Assembly: GCA_900617975.1 (NCBI GenBank)
Contig: UZAE01013075.1
Location: forward strand, 16,601-26,933
Origin: Rodentolepis nana
Lineage: Eukaryota; Platyhelminthes; Cestoda; Cyclophyllidea; Hymenolepididae
Reading direction: 5' to 3'
DNA length: 10,333 nt
The notes under the pieces are model-generated. The model did not search any database. It had not been told where the DNA came from and was given only the letters and a program-made list of their open reading frames with translations. The position numbers and the translations under genes are program-made. The first letter of the stretch is position 1. Every line of letters begins with the position of its first letter. Positions 8,433 to 10,333 of the stretch are shown one piece after another.

Positions 8433-9699
8433 CGATTTAATAACTAGTTTTCCATGGAACAAATGTGATCAGCGCTAACAGCACGTAACGTAAGTAAGGT
8501 GAAAGTATTTTTAAACCACTTTTTGGGGTCGTTAGAGATCGGTGCACTTCCGGTGAGATGTGTGACAAACTGTAATGGTTATTTCTGGCCAATATTTGGT
8601 GATACAGAACTTTAAGTCCTAATAGGAGCGGTTATATTATGCCTAATTTTTAACCATTTCAAGAGGAGGTTTGCTCTTCCAAGTCATTTATTCAAAATCG
8701 GTGAGCTTTTGAATTTTATTATTCTTCTAGTACTAAGACGGTTGAAGGTAGATGTTCTAGGTAGTGATAAATTGACAAAGGGATTCGGTTGAATGTTTAC
8801 CTCAAAGGTAATTGAAGTTAGTCTAGTTTCTTAAGTGTAAGGAGGATGTGCTTGTGTAAGTAGATTCACAAAATCGTGTTTATGGTACCAATTTAGTAAA
8901 ATAAAGCATATCTCCTAAAATCTAGCCATTCAGTAGGCGATTCTTACTAACTTTGCCATTACGTTTACATTTTCATACCAATTTTTGTTTTTATCTGACG
9001 CTCTCAAGCTCTAAGATCAATTTCCAATTCCCTATTTTGCATCGCGTAAAGCAGGATATGGTATAAGAGGGTGCAAATCGGCAAAAAATATGCACTTTAG
9101 GTATTCATTTGAAATAGAGTGCTTTGAACATATTCCTCATCTGAATCATTGTTCAAAGACCTAGGTAGAAGACTCCTTGATTGAAACAATTTTGTTTGTC
9201 ATTTGAGTAGATAAACAGAACAGGTGACAGACGTACTCCCATGCAGCTGTTTATCAAAAATTTTTCATATTACATGAATTGTACAGCCGATATCAGCTAG
9301 GTTGGATTGAGTAACATTTTCATGGAAAGCACGTGAATTACTATTTTAAAAGGCTAATGGGGGGGGGGGGTTCATTATTTGAATTAACGCATAACTACTC
9401 ATCTAAGCTAATTGTCCTCTCTATTACAGCAACTCCCTGGTGAAAATCTCCCTCGAATGCTCGGGATTCTTCGAGGCACCGTTCATTTGATACTTCACCT
9501 ACTTCCACCGGTCTGCGACCCTCCTAATGCAAGTTGGTCCATGCTGGAAGATGAGGATCTATCAGATCTCGTCTTCACGATTGGTGATGTGATGGTACTT
9601 GTGGACTCATTGTTGCAGGAACACCTTTCAAAACAGGAACCCATCGGACCCCGAAAAAAAGCTCCAAGCCTTATGAGCTCTATGGCACGTCCTACATAG
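7207..9699 (+). CDS. Unrecognised all-helical protein, possibly ARM/HEAT-like
   Basis: Two exons, 7207-8145 and 9430-9699, join at phase 0 to about 402 aa. The first exon is a long uninterrupted frame (313 codons) rich in Leu-based amphipathic helices (for example LSVLASLLDDLLN, LVLSVALQCLVN, SMIKLAELCMKFCGPLV), which suggests a helical-repeat scaffold. No catalytic motif, signal peptide or clear membrane segment is seen. The second exon (QLPGENLPRMLGILRG, then SMLEDEDLSDLVFTIGDV) continues in the same style and ends in a basic, Pro/Ser-rich tail. The donor is uncertain: AAG|GTTGGT after 8,145 or CTT|GTAAAG after 8,139, both phase 0 and differing by two residues (Val-Lys). Retaining the intron gives a 326-aa form ending at 8,187. 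I do not recognise the family; it may be lineage-restricted or a diverged scaffold. Confidence 0.75.
8401..8430. repeat. (AG)15 microsatellite
   Basis: Fifteen uninterrupted AG units lie within the intron of the second gene. The perfect repeat is likely to vary in length between individuals. Confidence 0.97.
9359..9370. repeat. G12 homopolymer
   Basis: Twelve consecutive G bases lie 59 nt upstream of the 3' splice site of the intron. The length may be unreliable because homopolymers are prone to sequencing error. Confidence 0.9.
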
Positions 9700-10333
9700 A
9701 TACTATTAATTTCGGAATGTTTTTGTACCTGGTGTAAATAGAACAGTATATATCTACTATTTCATATTAGCTAAGCTCCAAACCCCTTAGAGAGTGTTTC
9801 CAACTTTCATATTAGACTTGTGCCTCTTAATAAGGCGCTTTCTATTACCCATTACCTAAATTGCTTGAACAACAAGGTCAATTGCTTATTAATGCTCATA
9901 ACTAGCTGATAACTTCTGATCCACCTTAACCACTTTCACCGATCCTCCTGCTCTCAAGTCCTTTCTCTGTTTCTTTTTTTTAAAATTAATTATGTTGAAG
10001 CTAGTGTCTTTCGATTTCATCTTCTCCTTTTTGTTTGTTGAATAGGTATGTTGTTAGTATATTATAACCAATAGGAAGTCAGGAAAGAATTTGTATTTCT
10101 GTTCATTTGCCTGAAAGTACTTGAGGTCTATTGAGAGTAAGTGCAATATTTGATAAACGGAGTGGATTAAAAGATATTGAGACCCAGTTGAGTTACTTAA
10201 GGATCTGTGAATTCGGGCTGTAAAAGGTGTATAGAGTGGATAGTTTGCATTTCAAAATCAAATTCCATGAATCGCTACCCGAATCAGATTCTTATCCAGT
10301 ATACTCAGTGCATGTTGGCCAGTTCCCCCCCCC
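9700..10333 (+). other. 3' flank of the second gene, no gene seen
   Basis: After the TAG at 9,697-9,699 no coding region is visible. No AATAAA is present; ATTAAA occurs at 10,166-10,171 and could serve as a distant poly(A) signal. The window ends in a run of nine C bases (10,325-10,333) that may continue beyond the edge. Confidence 0.5.

Larger units (their letters stand above)
8146..9429 (+). other. 1,284-nt intron of the second gene
   Basis: It begins GTTGGT (or GTAAAG six bases earlier) and ends CTCTATTACAG at 9,429. It holds an (AG)15 repeat and a G12 run. No further exon, RNA gene or transposon domain is visible. An open stretch on the minus strand at 8,096-8,347 has no recognisable protein features. 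Confidence 0.65.

Noticed and set aside
1..10333. tRNA, rRNA or other RNA genes
   Set aside because: No tRNA A/B box arrangement with a plausible cloverleaf and no rRNA-like conserved block was seen by eye; a covariance-model scan would be decisive.

Overview
The window looks like nuclear DNA of an animal with small introns, most likely a parasitic flatworm (tapeworm or fluke). It has split coding exons with GT..AG borders, very short introns next to moderate ones (40, 77, 80 and 140 nt, then about 350 and 1,284 nt), AT-rich noncoding DNA, a decayed Ty3/gypsy retrotransposon and simple repeats. The phylum is inferred from gene architecture and has not been proven.

Layout. Positions 1 to about 1,440 hold a dead Ty3/gypsy pol gene on the minus strand: reverse transcriptase (RT), then RNase H, then the integrase N-terminus running off the left edge. 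Positions 1,441-3,766 are AT-rich and show no gene, although the retroelement may continue unrecognisably to about 1,900. Positions 3,804-6,706 on the plus strand hold a seven-exon gene for a short EMSY orthologue (623 aa). It has an ENT domain and the conserved segment that in vertebrate EMSY binds the HP1 chromoshadow domain. Its apparent poly(A) signals lie at 7,077-7,089.

About 120 nt further on, a second plus-strand gene starts at 7,207. Its ATG directly follows a pyrimidine-rich acceptor-like tract ending in AG. It has two exons, 7,207-8,145 and 9,430-9,699, and encodes an all-helical protein of about 402 aa that I do not recognise. The 1,284-nt intron carries an (AG)15 microsatellite and a G12 run. 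From 9,700 to the end no gene is visible, and the window stops inside a C run.

How the parts work together. EMSY is a chromatin-associated repressor. The close head-to-tail spacing, plus an acceptor directly before the downstream ATG, suggests that the two genes may be transcribed together and separated by spliced-leader trans-splicing, as known in flatworm operons. This is the most interesting testable idea in the window. The retroelement is transcriptionally opposed to both genes and appears to be an inert relic.
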